Source of the DNA: Schlesneria paludicola DSM 18645 | GTDB lineage: Bacteria; Planctomycetota; Planctomycetia; Planctomycetales; Planctomycetaceae | NCBI RefSeq assembly: GCF_000255655.1 | Contig: NZ_JH636434.1 | Location: 692,661 to 756,660 of the forward strand | Direction: 5' to 3' | Length of the DNA: 64,000 bases | Part shown: in pieces, positions 8,445 to 17,515 of the stretch | Layout: each line of letters starts with the position of its first letter | How positions within the stretch are numbered: position 1 is the first letter of the stretch | Program-made: the position numbers and the translations under genes | The notes under the pieces: model-generated | What the model was told of the DNA's origin: nothing | Database searches by the model: none | Seen by the model: the letters and a program-made list of their open reading frames with translations, nothing else

Positions 8445-8693
8445 CAATGTGACACTCCTCGTCGGATTTTTTCCGTTGTCGTCGCGCGAATGCTATCGAT
8501 TTGATTTCAATTCAAGAAGAGCGATTCCGCCGTGACGAGCGTCAACGAATCGGAACACTGTTCCTTGTTCGGAGCGACAGACCGACGCAGATTCACGATA
8601 AAACGCGATCTGATCGCAACGGTTCCAAGTGTGTCGAGTGTTGACTGCGATCGAAGATCGTGTCAGTCATCGATGCGGGAAAATCGGCACCGG

Positions 8694-10106
8694 CTACTTC
8701 GAAGGCGAAGCGTCAGGTTGAGTCGTCGTCCAGCTCTCTGGCACCCCCGGCTTCGTTGCGCACAGGATTTCGCGAATCGCCGAGCGATCAGCGAGAGAAA
8801 GATGCGAGAACGGACGGCTTTGATCGGCGCCGGAAAGGACTTCTTCCATTCGATGCCAAACGAGGGCTTTCGCCTCGGGCGGCAATTCATCAAAAGCACG
8901 GGAGTAGATCAGATAGCTGCAGGGAAAACGAAACAGACGATGTTCCAAATCAAGATCGCGTAGTGATCGCCCTTGTGAATCGCGTGGCCCGAGATGCGTG
9001 AATTCCTCTGCGAATGACGTCGTTCCGCGCATAGGTCCCTTAAGTGGTGCCTCGTCACAGAACAGCAAATACTTGACGAGAGCTTCGCAGGCACTTCTGA
9101 TCCGACTATTGGCGCTGTCCCAGCGATGATCCGGGGATTCGCCAAGCTCCTGATTGAGTCTCGCTTCGGATGCCAGTGCCTGCCGCGTCTGGAAGTTGGC
9201 TCGAGTGATCAGATTGTGTCCCTCGACCTGATGCTCCAGCACGAACAAAGCGATGAGATCACTGGTGTCTGTCAGGTAGGCTTTCGTATTGAATCGAGCC
9301 TGGAGGGAAGTGACGTTTTGCCCTGCCGAATTGTCGACGTCGTCACGCTGCGAGGTTTTTTCAATCATCAGATTGCCTAGATGGGTCTGGACCCCATGCG
9401 TGCCAGTGACATACCATCCACCCCAGCGTTTTTCGACTGGTAACGTATGATCGACGCGATGTGTCCCCATTGAAAGGACCGGAAAACCTTCTCGATCCGT
9501 GTAGACGGAACGCACCAGGTGTCCGGGCACGCCTTTGGTGTTCGTCGTTCCATGACACGACAAACAATTGTCTGTCTGCCGTTCGAAACGAGGAGTGTCG
9601 GCCAACTGACTGACGGTATAGAACACGGCGCCCAGCTTCGGGTCAGCCGTCGAAATCTCGATCACGTCGCCGCGATGGCAGTAGCCAACGTAGACATCAT
9701 CGCTGAAGTAAATTGCCCTTGGTGTTCGCGGAGTGATTCGATCTCGTTGCAGGCTCGTCTTTGAATAGACCAACATTTGCGAAGAAATCGGAACCTCAAG
9801 TTCTCGCAGGACGGCGGCGAGATATCCTTGTTGTCCTACGCGGGCAAGTTCCACCTGCCCCGCGTCAATGCGAGACTGAAGCTTCGAAATCCGATTCTCG
9901 GCAGGTGTCGACGAATAATAGATCGGAGTATTCTCGAAATCGTCTCCGGCTGCCGTTCTGAGGCACAATATCACGACAAGGCTGAGGGCCACCAAACCCC
10001 GGCTTACCCATCCGCATCGAATGAAATTGCTCCATGCTCGTCGGCCGCAATTCGACTTCGATAGGAAGAACGTGAGGCAATCATTCGATGAAAGGCGATG
10101 TAACAT
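8694..10106 (-). CDS. Exported monohaem cytochrome c-like protein
   Basis: A 470-residue protein with a long basic N-terminus, a membrane/signal segment (GLVALSLVVILCLRTAAGDD, about residues 37-56) and one CxxCH haem-c site (NCLSCHGTTNTKGVPGHLVRSV, near residue 183). The remainder (GYCHRGDVIEISTADPKLGAVFY before the site; SVYTDREGFPVLSMGTHRVDHTLPVEKRWGGWYVTGTHG after it) resembles a conserved planctomycete/proteobacterial family of large proteins with a single haem, whose electron partner is unknown. Probably a periplasmic redox protein attached by its uncleaved N-terminal helix or cleaved there. It starts 55 bases from the protoglobin gene on the same strand, so the two may share a transcript. 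Confidence 0.65.
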   Translation of the reverse strand: MLHRLSSNDCLTFFLSKSNCGRRAWSNFIRCGWVSRGLVALSLVVILCLRTAAGDDFENTPIYYSSTPAENRISKLQSRIDAGQVELARVGQQGYLAAVLRELEVPISSQMLVYSKTSLQRDRITPRTPRAIYFSDDVYVGYCHRGDVIEISTADPKLGAVFYTVSQLADTPRFERQTDNCLSCHGTTNTKGVPGHLVRSVYTDREGFPVLSMGTHRVDHTLPVEKRWGGWYVTGTHGVQTHLGNLMIEKTSQRDDVDNSAGQNVTSLQARFNTKAYLTDTSDLIALFVLEHQVEGHNLITRANFQTRQALASEARLNQELGESPDHRWDSANSRIRSACEALVKYLLFCDEAPLKGPMRGTTSFAEEFTHLGPRDSQGRSLRDLDLEHRLFRFPCSYLIYSRAFDELPPEAKALVWHRMEEVLSGADQSRPFSHLSLADRSAIREILCATKPGVPESWTTTQPDASPSK

Positions 10107-10160
10107 CCCAAATTCCGGCTGCTGGACAGGTGGTGGTCGCTCCAGTTCGACGACAAGTTT

Positions 10161-10754
10161 TTACCGTGTCTGATAGTGTCGATTGATGAGGTCGTTCTGA
10201 ATCCAGAGCAACTTGCTAAACGCACGCAGCGTCGCAATCTCTTGCGGTCGCTCCAAATTCAACCCGAAAATCGTCTGATGCAAAGCATCGGCAACAAATC
10301 CCATCAGAGCGTTCATTTGAACGAGTGGTACGTCCAATTCCTTCGATCCGGCTTTTGGCGTATGCATCTTTCCCACGAAATCCAGATACTGCATCATCTT
10401 GGCATCGTATGGTTTGGTCACAAGCGTGACGAGATACCGTCCCAAATGTTGTTTTCGGAACTCTATCATCGCGTGATCCTGCGATAGGGACTCCACATTC
10501 GTCGGGACGTCACCTTCATACCCTGATTGACGCGGCACAAAATGACGCTTCGTGGCGTCATACTCGAATAGCTTGTGATAGACGGCATCCACCAATCCCG
10601 GCACCAGCGGGGCCAGCAGGCTTGCGGCCCCATGAACGGCACGAATATCGTCGTCGTCGAAACCGATGAATTCGGTCAAATAGGCACAACGGTAAGCTAA
10701 ATCGGATTCAAGCCGTCGTTCGTCAATGCGTTTCATGGGAGTCTTTCGTGCCAT
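10161..10754 (-). CDS. Protoglobin (single-domain haem globin)
   Basis: A 197-residue protein from the ATG at 10754 (MARKTPMKRID); the frame extends upstream into the promoter and the extra residues have no globin similarity. Protoglobin features are visible: an extended N-terminal pre-helix, YLTEFIGFDDDDIRAV, VDAVYHKLFEYDATKRHF, the helix with HLGRYLVTLV that supplies the proximal His, and a C-terminal helix ending in LLWIQNDLINRHYQTR. Members bind O2, CO and NO, and some act as sensors or NO detoxifiers. No signalling domain is attached. It diverges from an Rrf2 regulator, which suggests control by nitrosative or redox stress (inference). Confidence 0.8.
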   Translation of the reverse strand: MARKTPMKRIDERRLESDLAYRCAYLTEFIGFDDDDIRAVHGAASLLAPLVPGLVDAVYHKLFEYDATKRHFVPRQSGYEGDVPTNVESLSQDHAMIEFRKQHLGRYLVTLVTKPYDAKMMQYLDFVGKMHTPKAGSKELDVPLVQMNALMGFVADALHQTIFGLNLERPQEIATLRAFSKLLWIQNDLINRHYQTR

Positions 10755-10802
10755 AGGCAACTTGTACGGAGAGCGATTCCGAACTAAAATAAGATTTACA
10801 CA

Positions 10803-10839
10803 TCCTATTTCAGACAAGAGTAGCATCGGCTAAATAGGA
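10803..10839. promoter_or_regulatory. Inverted repeat between protoglobin and Rrf2 genes
   Basis: TCCTATTT (10803-10810) and AAATAGGA (10832-10839) form a perfect 8-bp inverted repeat 21 bases apart in the 120-base divergent promoter region. Rrf2 proteins are dimers that bind A/T-rich inverted repeats, so this is a candidate operator for autoregulation and control of the globin. The sequence differs from the classical NsrR site, so the assignment is inference. Confidence 0.5.
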
Positions 10840-10876
10840 CTTCAACGTCCAGTTTTAATAAAAATGGAGATCAGGC

Positions 10877-11308
10877 ATGTTTTCCCAAACCGTGGAATAC
10901 GCGCTGCGTGCCGTCGCATTTCTCGCCGACCATGCGCCGGATGCATGCACAACAGAACAAGTTGCAGCGGCAACGAAGGTCCCGAAGCCTTACCTGGTCA
11001 AAGTGTTACAGAATCTCGGGCGTAGCGAGATTGTCCGAAGTCAGCGGGGAATTGGGGGCGGAGTCGTGTTGGTCAAGTCTCCGGATCAATTAACGATTCT
11101 GGAGGTCGTGAACGCAGTTGAGCCGATCGTCAGAATCAAGACGTGCCCACTGGGATTGAAGTCACACGGAAAGAACCTATGTCCTTTGCATCGGCGGATG
11201 GACGACGCCATGGCCACTGTCGAAAACGCATTCGGAAGCACGACGCTCGCCGAATTACTTGCAGAACCGACCGGCAGCCATCCACTTTGCGAAATGTCGA
11301 CGAAATAG
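10877..11308 (+). CDS. Rrf2-family transcriptional regulator (NsrR/IscR-like)
   Basis: A 143-residue protein with the Rrf2 winged-helix fold: FSQTVEYALRAVAFLA at the N-terminus, the recognition-helix region VPKPYLVKVLQNLGRSEIV, the wing SQRGIGGGVVLVKSPD, and the dimerisation helix ILEVVNAVEPI. The cluster-binding loop contains Cys90 and Cys102 (TCPLGLKSHGKNLCPLHRR); the middle Cys of IscR/NsrR is replaced and His97/His105 lie nearby, so an iron-sulphur cluster with non-standard ligands is possible. The ATG follows GGAGATCAGGC. It faces the protoglobin gene across a shared promoter. Confidence 0.85.
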   Translation: MFSQTVEYALRAVAFLADHAPDACTTEQVAAATKVPKPYLVKVLQNLGRSEIVRSQRGIGGGVVLVKSPDQLTILEVVNAVEPIVRIKTCPLGLKSHGKNLCPLHRRMDDAMATVENAFGSTTLAELLAEPTGSHPLCEMSTK

Positions 11309-11787
11309 AGTGGCATAGCTCACCTAGTCCAGACGGGCCCGAGGAGAATGCCTGCCTGGACATTTGCCAACTCGTGGCCGATTCTTCAATCCATGAATTC
11401 AGGTTTGAAGCTCGAAAACGCGCGCCCGCACCTTGGAAATGCCGAATCGCCACCTGCGCAATTCCTCAAGTTATTCGACGCCAGATACTTGAGTCTTAAG
11501 CAGCATAAGCAAGAGAATTGCCCCATAGCTGACTTCGCACCGGGGTTCTCTGTTAGCCCCGATTTCGAATTCGTCGCCGCTTTCATTCGAGTGCAATTGA
11601 AATTTTTCGGAACCGCGAAAAAAAAACGTGCCGTTTGTTTGGGAAACGGCATTCTCTATTGTGCTTCAAGGCAACTTGTCTTTCACTGACGCTGTCAGAC
11701 GAAGACATCGAACAGAAGTCTTCCAGTCAAATCACCTGGATTCCCCTGGTTTGCCATACATCCCAAGCAGAATGCCGCAATGTTTTG
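11309..11787. other. Intergenic region with a hairpin and A-tract
   Basis: About 480 bases with no supported gene. It contains an 8-bp hairpin TGCCGTTT/AAACGGCA (11629-11636 with 11644-11651), flanked on its left by a run of nine A (from 11618), which on the minus strand reads as hairpin plus poly-T. Confidence 0.4.
11617..11651 (-). terminator. Possible minus-strand intrinsic terminator
   Basis: On the minus strand an 8-bp hairpin (11651-11629) is followed by CG and then nine T. No annotated minus-strand gene lies immediately to its right, so it would end either an antisense transcript or an unrecognised small RNA. Confidence 0.4.
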
Positions 11788-13335
11788 ATGAATCCGATGA
11801 AATACCGACAATCTGGCGTGAACGAGCCAACATCATTGATGCCAGACGAGCTGCATATTCACCAAACTGACGTCGAGCTCCTAAGGCAGTTTGTTGAGAC
11901 AAATGATCCGGCCGCGATGGAAGCAATCATTTCTCGACATGGTCCACTCGTCATGGGGCTTTGCCGCAGAGTGCTGAAGAACGAGCATGATGTCGCCGAC
12001 GCCTTCCAAGCCACGTTTTTGATCTTGCTAAAGAAAGCCGGAACGCTCGACCAGTTCACCTCTCTGGCCGGGTGGCTTTATGGCGTTGCACATCGAGTCA
12101 CGCTCAAATCGAAGGCACGATCGTTGTGGCGACAAAAACGGGAAGCATCAGGAACTCCGATGACTCCAATCGCGCCAGTTACCGATGATGAGACACTCAA
12201 TCTCATTCACGACGAGATCTGCAAACTACCAGAGAAATTTCGCCTGCCATTGATCCTGTGTTGCCTGGAAGGCGCGACGCGAGAAAGCGCCGCCGAACAA
12301 TTGGGATGGTCACCGGGATCGCTCAAGGGCCGGTTAGAACGAGCCCGCGCGCTGCTTCAAACGCGACTGCGCAATCGTGGCGTGGTCTATTCATTGACGG
12401 CGCTCTCCACGGTGCTTGCACAGCAAGCTGTCGCCGAGGTGCCAATTGCGCTCGCCAGTTCGACAGTCAGTACCCTGTCGTTAGTGGGTGTCGGTCAACA
12501 AATCATTGGTGGTGTCATTTCGTCCGAAGTTGTTGCACTCACTCAAGGAGTCCTGGTGGCGATGGCGAATGCAAAAATAAAATCTCTGGGCATTGCGGTC
12601 GTGCTTAGCCTGCTGATGACGACGGCAACTGTGGTCACGATTCGGAATCTGGTGACCAGCCTGCAACGAAAAACTCCTGATCCGGTAGCGGCCGTCGAAA
12701 TCCATCATCCCGGTGTCAATTTGACATTGGATGAGGAAGGAATGGCGAAAGAAAGGAGCAAGCGTCATGTGAAGTTCATGGGGCTCGCAATGCACAACTA
12801 TCTTGCGATGTATGGAAGTTTTCCAGCCTCTGCCAGCTACAGCAAAACGGGGCAACCATTGCTTAGCTGGCGAGTCCACGTGCTTCCGTTTATCGATCAA
12901 AACGACTTGTACAAGCAATTCAAACTCGATGAGCCCTGGGATAGCCCGCACAACATCAAGCTCGTCCCCCAGATGCCAGACATCTACGCAGAATCAGCGA
13001 CGGCTCGTTCCACAGGCCAGACGCATTGGCAGGTCTTTGTGGGTCCAACGATGCCGTTTATGGGCCAAAAAGGAATGCGGCTCAATCAGATCACTGACGG
13101 TACTTCAACGACGATACTCGTCGTGGAAGCCGCCAATCCCGTCACGTGGTCGCAGCCGGAAGACCTTTCTTATGACCCAAGCAAACCACTCCCCAAGCTG
13201 GGAAGTGCGTTCAAGGATTACTTCGTCGCGGGCTTTGCTGACGGCAGTGTCAGACTCGTTCCGATTGATCTTGCAGAAGATGTCCTACGCCCCTGGTTGA
13301 CGGCCACAGGAAATGAACCAGTGATCGACTTCTGA
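11788..13335 (+). CDS. ECF sigma factor fused to a membrane helix and DUF1559-like domain
   Basis: About 515 residues from the ATG at 11788 (other in-frame ATGs at 11797 and 11839 are possible). The N-terminal 195 residues are an ECF sigma-70: region 2 (DVADAFQATFLILLKKAGTL, GWLYGVAHRVTLKSKAR) and region 4 (LPEKFRLPLILCCLEGATRE, LGWSPGSLKGRLERARALL). A hydrophobic stretch follows, with a transmembrane helix KSLGIAVVLSLLMTTATVV around residues 265-285. The C-terminal ~200 residues resemble the DUF1559 (pilin-like, planctomycete) domain: GLAMHNYLAMYGSFPASASY, LSWRVHVLPFIDQNDLYKQF and ITDGTSTTILVVE. The layout implies a membrane-tethered sigma factor with an external sensing domain. No separate anti-sigma gene is adjacent. 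Confidence 0.85.
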   Translation: MNPMKYRQSGVNEPTSLMPDELHIHQTDVELLRQFVETNDPAAMEAIISRHGPLVMGLCRRVLKNEHDVADAFQATFLILLKKAGTLDQFTSLAGWLYGVAHRVTLKSKARSLWRQKREASGTPMTPIAPVTDDETLNLIHDEICKLPEKFRLPLILCCLEGATRESAAEQLGWSPGSLKGRLERARALLQTRLRNRGVVYSLTALSTVLAQQAVAEVPIALASSTVSTLSLVGVGQQIIGGVISSEVVALTQGVLVAMANAKIKSLGIAVVLSLLMTTATVVTIRNLVTSLQRKTPDPVAAVEIHHPGVNLTLDEEGMAKERSKRHVKFMGLAMHNYLAMYGSFPASASYSKTGQPLLSWRVHVLPFIDQNDLYKQFKLDEPWDSPHNIKLVPQMPDIYAESATARSTGQTHWQVFVGPTMPFMGQKGMRLNQITDGTSTTILVVEAANPVTWSQPEDLSYDPSKPLPKLGSAFKDYFVAGFADGSVRLVPIDLAEDVLRPWLTATGNEPVIDF

Positions 13336-13560
13336 GATTTCGGGATTCGTTTGGAACGAATTCGTTCAGCAGGACTCGTTGGTAATGAACGAGCCCTTGC
13401 AGGCGGTCGAATGAGAAAGTGAAAGGTCGGCGAAACGGCCGTCCAACCTCACTCTCGTCTCGCTCTGTTGAAGCCGCAATCCTGGCAGGACATGTTGAGC
13501 GCCGTGTCGCTAGCCTGCGAGCGATCGCCACATCTCTGCCAGAACAGAGTCGCGGCGCGG

Positions 13561-14844
13561 CTAGAACCGCAGGTCGATCTGAGCGGTCACGTACGGCCCA
13601 CTGCCGATGTGAACGGTATTTTCGCCCACCAGCTTGAAGCCGTTCACCTCGGTGAAGTATCGATCGAATGCCCATCCACCTGAGACTTCGAGTCCGACGT
13701 GTGGCTTGAACCACCACAGAAAGCCGGTGGCCAACTTCTTCTCATAGTAGAAGAAGTGGTCCTCTTCGTTGACTCGCCCCGATCGATTCCAGTTCTCGTT
13801 GGTCCATTCGAATCCACTATAGATTTGCCATTTATCCGTTGGCTGATAGACGGCCCGAGCATGCATTGTCGTCAGGAAGGCATACACGTATTGCAATTGC
13901 CAATCGCGCGAGGGTTTCCAACTGAAAACAGAGAACGGAAAACCGACGATCGCCTGAAAGTCTTCACTGGGATGGTAGAAGTACCCCCCTCCAGGAATTG
14001 GCAGTCCGTAAAGGACCTGACTGTTGGTTGACGCATTCACTCCGAGAAACCAAGAGCCGTCTTCATCCTGGGGGATGAGCAGAAAACCGGTTCCCGATGC
14101 GAGAATATCCCGGCCAGACTCAAACGGTTTATCGCTGGCCGAACCGACATCAAACACAAATCCCCCAACGTTTCCGCCTTCGAACTGATGAAAATAGTTC
14201 ATTCCAATTGCGATGTTGAACAACTGACTGGGGAACGGTTGATTCGTGGTTGGCAGAATTGCATTCGTACGGATCGTGGTGACTTCTGTTTCCGCTGTCA
14301 GCACGTAGGTACTTGGACCGCGATGGTAAATTGGAACGGCCCCTTGGAAGTACTCGCGTTCCATACTGAGCGTCGTGCCGTTCTGATCAGTACTCTGTTC
14401 CGGATACCATGACGCTCCAACATGTGGATTGGCCATCAACAGAGTGCCCACACCACCGGGCAAATTCTTAATCCCTTTGATTCCGCGAAACGATGGCAGC
14501 CCATCAAGTCCGCTGCCGCTGCTGCTCGTGCTTTTCGAGAGCGAACTTCCGGCACTTTGCTGGCGAGTAGGAAAGTTACTACCACCGATATAGGGCACGT
14601 AGTCGATCAGTTCAGAAATGCCTTCGAGCCCTTGCAGCGACGGGTTCCATACGGGACTCGGAGAGAAGCCGCCGTTGGCCGCAGTCAGCATGACAGGAAG
14701 ACGATTGTCGTCGCCTGAAACGTCATCCCAGACCTGTGCCACAGCCGCCCTGTCGTCCGCATTCACATCGAAGGAAGTGACGTTTGCCAGACAACAAACA
14801 GCGGCCATCATCGATACCGCAAGTCGGAACAGCCGGGTTGTCAC
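13561..14844 (-). CDS. Outer-membrane beta-barrel-like protein (DUF6268 type)
   Basis: About 427 residues using the GTG at 14844, chosen because it directly precedes a signal peptide (LFRLAVSMMAAVCCLANVTSF); the frame stays open to 15051. The N-terminal 120 residues are a linker rich in Ser/Gly. The C-terminal part alternates hydrophobic and polar residues in short strands (IAIGMNYFHQFEGGNVGGFV, WQLQYVYAFLTTMHARAVYQ, LATGFLWWFKPHVGLEVSGG) and ends in Leu-Arg-Phe, the aromatic last residue usual for outer-membrane barrels. The pattern matches DUF6268 proteins. Probably a surface porin-like protein of unknown substrate. Monocistronic. Confidence 0.65.
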   Translation of the reverse strand: MTTRLFRLAVSMMAAVCCLANVTSFDVNADDRAAVAQVWDDVSGDDNRLPVMLTAANGGFSPSPVWNPSLQGLEGISELIDYVPYIGGSNFPTRQQSAGSSLSKSTSSSGSGLDGLPSFRGIKGIKNLPGGVGTLLMANPHVGASWYPEQSTDQNGTTLSMEREYFQGAVPIYHRGPSTYVLTAETEVTTIRTNAILPTTNQPFPSQLFNIAIGMNYFHQFEGGNVGGFVFDVGSASDKPFESGRDILASGTGFLLIPQDEDGSWFLGVNASTNSQVLYGLPIPGGGYFYHPSEDFQAIVGFPFSVFSWKPSRDWQLQYVYAFLTTMHARAVYQPTDKWQIYSGFEWTNENWNRSGRVNEEDHFFYYEKKLATGFLWWFKPHVGLEVSGGWAFDRYFTEVNGFKLVGENTVHIGSGPYVTAQIDLRF

Positions 14845-15050
14845 GTTGTCAGTCCAAGAAGGAACGGTCGTCGCTGTCGCTTTCGTAACAATCGACCAAT
14901 GGCGATGAAAACCTAAAATTCCCCTCAAATCCGTAAGGAGAATTGCGCGACTCAGTCGGATTGGGCAGGCTAGGAAGCGGCGCGCCTGACACGAAAATCT
15001 CTTCAATTGACGGTAATCGAACCGATTGCCCCCCCGCGTCAGCGCGGACA

Positions 15051-15083
15051 AACCGCCACCGGCTGATTCTGCCGATGGCGGTT
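15051..15083 (-). terminator. Hairpin downstream of tex
   Basis: A 12-bp stem with one G-T pair (15051-15062 with 15072-15083), nine-base loop, about 80 bases after the tex stop on the minus strand. The following bases are GC-rich rather than T-rich, so termination strength is uncertain. Confidence 0.4.
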
Positions 15084-15163
15084 CGCGTTAAAAGTGTTTA
15101 GCCCGATTCCAGAATGCAAGACAATGGTGCTTGTCGGAGTAGTGACGACCGGCCAAGGCAGGT

Positions 15164-17515
15164 TCACTCGCGCGATGTCTTCCATTGTTGTTTCAGTTCA
15201 TCAAATCCCTTCAGCATCCCTGGCTGCTTTGGCTTTGGGGCCACATTCGAGGATTTTGGCTTGGCAGCGACAGGAGCGGGACTAGAAGTATCAGCCCGCA
15301 CGGGCAACGGCTTCGGAGCACTTGCAGACTCAGAGGCACCCGGAGGAATCATCGTGAGACCGACACGTTTTCGATCACGGTCAACGCTGAGCACCCACAC
15401 TTTAATGACGTCGCCAATCGAGACGATATCGTGTGGCGATTTGACAAAATGTGTCGCCAACTGACTGATATGTACCAATGCCGAGTCTTTCAATCCCACA
15501 TCGACGAAGGCACCAAAATCGACAACGTTTAACACCGTACCTTGCAGTTCCATCCCGACTTCAATGTCGCTTAACGAGAGGACACCTTTCCGGAACACAG
15601 GCGGCGGAAGGTCGGCGCGAGGATCGCGTCCAGGGCGCTGTAAGTCGTCAAGAATGTCTTCCAGCGTCGGAATTCCGCATCCCAATTCGTCGGCAAGCCG
15701 CGCGGCAACCACGTCGCTCAGCCGTTCTTTGAGTACCGATCGATCGGCACTGGGCCTGACGTCTTCGGGCGTCAGCGAGCAGCGATTCAGCAGCTTGCGC
15801 GCAATGTCATAACTTTCCGGATGAATCCAGGTATTGTCGAACGGTTCATCGCCGTCGAGTTTCAAGAATCCTGCCGCCTGTGTGAATGTGGCGGGACCAA
15901 TTCCCGGGACGTTCAGAAGTTGCTGGCGATTGGTAAACGATCCCTGCTTGTCCCGATACTCGACCACGCGCCGGGCGAGCAGTTGATTGAATCCAGAAAC
16001 ATGTGCAAGCAAAGATGAACTTGCCCGGTTGATATCAACCCCAACATAGTTCACGCACGATTCGACCACCTGATCCAGCGCATCTTTGAGTTGTTTGAGG
16101 TTCAGGTCATGCTGGTACATCCCCACGCCAATATGCTGAGGCTCAATTTTCACGAGTTCGCTCAGTGGATCCTGCAGGCGGCGTCCAATCGAAATTGTCC
16201 CGCGGGCGATTGCATCGAGCTGGGGAAATTCCTGTTGAGCGACGGAGCTTGTGGAATAGATACTGGCCCCGGCTTCGTTCACGACGATGTACTGTACTTC
16301 GGGACATTCCGAAGCGATCATCTCGGTAACCAGTTCTTCCGTCTCGCGGCATGCGGTCCCATTTCCGATTACGATCACCTGGCAACCGTGCTCCCGAATC
16401 AGGGTCACAAGCTTCGTCTTGGCCTCCCCCTTCTTTTCATCCGAGAGGATGTACATCACGTCGACGACGACAACGCTTCCGACTTCGTCCAACACCGCCA
16501 GCTTGCAACCGGTGCGAAAACCGGGGTCAATCGCAAGGACGCGCTGGCTGTGCAAGGGCGGCTGCAGTAGAAGATTTCGCAGGTTTTGGGCAAAGACCGA
16601 GATCGCGTGCCGCTCGGCCTTTTCGGTCAAATCACGGCGGAACTCACGATCCAGGGCCGGCTGAACGAATCGCTCCAGGGCATCCGAAGCGCAAGCCGAC
16701 ATGAACTCGCGATGCCGATGACGATCGAGTTCCAAGTGATCGCAGGTGACACGTGTCGCGCGTTCGTCATTCCAAGTGAAGGTGACACGCAGCGCTTTCT
16801 GTTCTTCGCCGCGATTCAGGGCGAGAATCCGATGTGGCGGAATCTTGGAAATCGGTTCAGCGTATTCGAAGTAGTCGCGGAACTCGGGATGCGACTGGTC
16901 GGCGCTCTTCGTACCAAACGACTTTAACTGTCCCGTCTCGCGTGCCACCGCACGGCACAGTTCACGCAAATTGGCGTCATCACCAATACGTTCGGCAATG
17001 ATGTCGGCCGCCCCTTCGAGCGCCTTATTTGCGTCCGGAACTTCGTTTTCGGGGCGAATGTATTTCGCCCCGACGCTCTCCAATGTCTGACCGCTTGTCG
17101 ATTGATTCCAAATGGAATCGGCCAGGGGTTCTAGGCCACGTTCCTTGGCCATCGTCGCCCGAGAACGTCGCTTGGGGCGAAATGGCAGATACAAATCATC
17201 CAGTCGCTTGAGTGAATCAGCCTGTTCGATTTCAGACTTCAAGCCCGGCGTCAACTTCCCTTGCGCCTCGATGAGTCGCAGGATGTCACCAGCCCGTTCG
17301 GCCAGATGCCGGAGCGAAATGACGCGCTCTTGAATCGCACGGATTTGCTCTTCATGCAGATTTCCCGTGCGTTCCTTTCGATACCGTGTAATGAACGGCA
17401 CGGTATTACCTTCGTCCAGCAATTGGACGGTGTGCTGCACCTGGTCGTAGCGCAGGTGTAACTCTGAGGCGACGCGTTTGACATCAATGTCTCGCGCCTG
17501 ATTTAGTTCCGTCAT
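15164..17515 (-). CDS. tex: Tex-family RNA-binding transcription accessory protein
   Basis: 783 residues from the ATG at 17515 (another ATG at 17524), close to the ~775-residue norm. The order of domains fits Tex: an N-terminal helical region (QVQHTVQLLDEGNTVPFITRYRKERTG), a YqgF/RuvC-like nuclease-fold domain (RVLAIDPGFRTGCKLAVLD), helix-hairpin-helix repeats (LLNVPGIGPATFTQAAGFLK), and a C-terminal S1 RNA-binding domain (LQGTVLNVVDFGAFVDVGL, about residues 645-720). A Pro/Ala/Ser/Lys-rich tail follows the S1 domain. Tex proteins bind nucleic acid and associate with transcription; the cytoplasmic role remains broad. The gene stands alone. Confidence 0.92.
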   Translation of the reverse strand: MTELNQARDIDVKRVASELHLRYDQVQHTVQLLDEGNTVPFITRYRKERTGNLHEEQIRAIQERVISLRHLAERAGDILRLIEAQGKLTPGLKSEIEQADSLKRLDDLYLPFRPKRRSRATMAKERGLEPLADSIWNQSTSGQTLESVGAKYIRPENEVPDANKALEGAADIIAERIGDDANLRELCRAVARETGQLKSFGTKSADQSHPEFRDYFEYAEPISKIPPHRILALNRGEEQKALRVTFTWNDERATRVTCDHLELDRHRHREFMSACASDALERFVQPALDREFRRDLTEKAERHAISVFAQNLRNLLLQPPLHSQRVLAIDPGFRTGCKLAVLDEVGSVVVVDVMYILSDEKKGEAKTKLVTLIREHGCQVIVIGNGTACRETEELVTEMIASECPEVQYIVVNEAGASIYSTSSVAQQEFPQLDAIARGTISIGRRLQDPLSELVKIEPQHIGVGMYQHDLNLKQLKDALDQVVESCVNYVGVDINRASSSLLAHVSGFNQLLARRVVEYRDKQGSFTNRQQLLNVPGIGPATFTQAAGFLKLDGDEPFDNTWIHPESYDIARKLLNRCSLTPEDVRPSADRSVLKERLSDVVAARLADELGCGIPTLEDILDDLQRPGRDPRADLPPPVFRKGVLSLSDIEVGMELQGTVLNVVDFGAFVDVGLKDSALVHISQLATHFVKSPHDIVSIGDVIKVWVLSVDRDRKRVGLTMIPPGASESASAPKPLPVRADTSSPAPVAAKPKSSNVAPKPKQPGMLKGFDELKQQWKTSRE

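Noticed and set aside
11348-11689. 113-codon plus-strand frame in the gap before the ECF gene
   Set aside because: No family match, no ribosome site, and it runs across the hairpin and A-tract.
15164-17515. Several 80-160 codon plus-strand frames inside tex
   Set aside because: Shadows of a fully conserved minus-strand gene.
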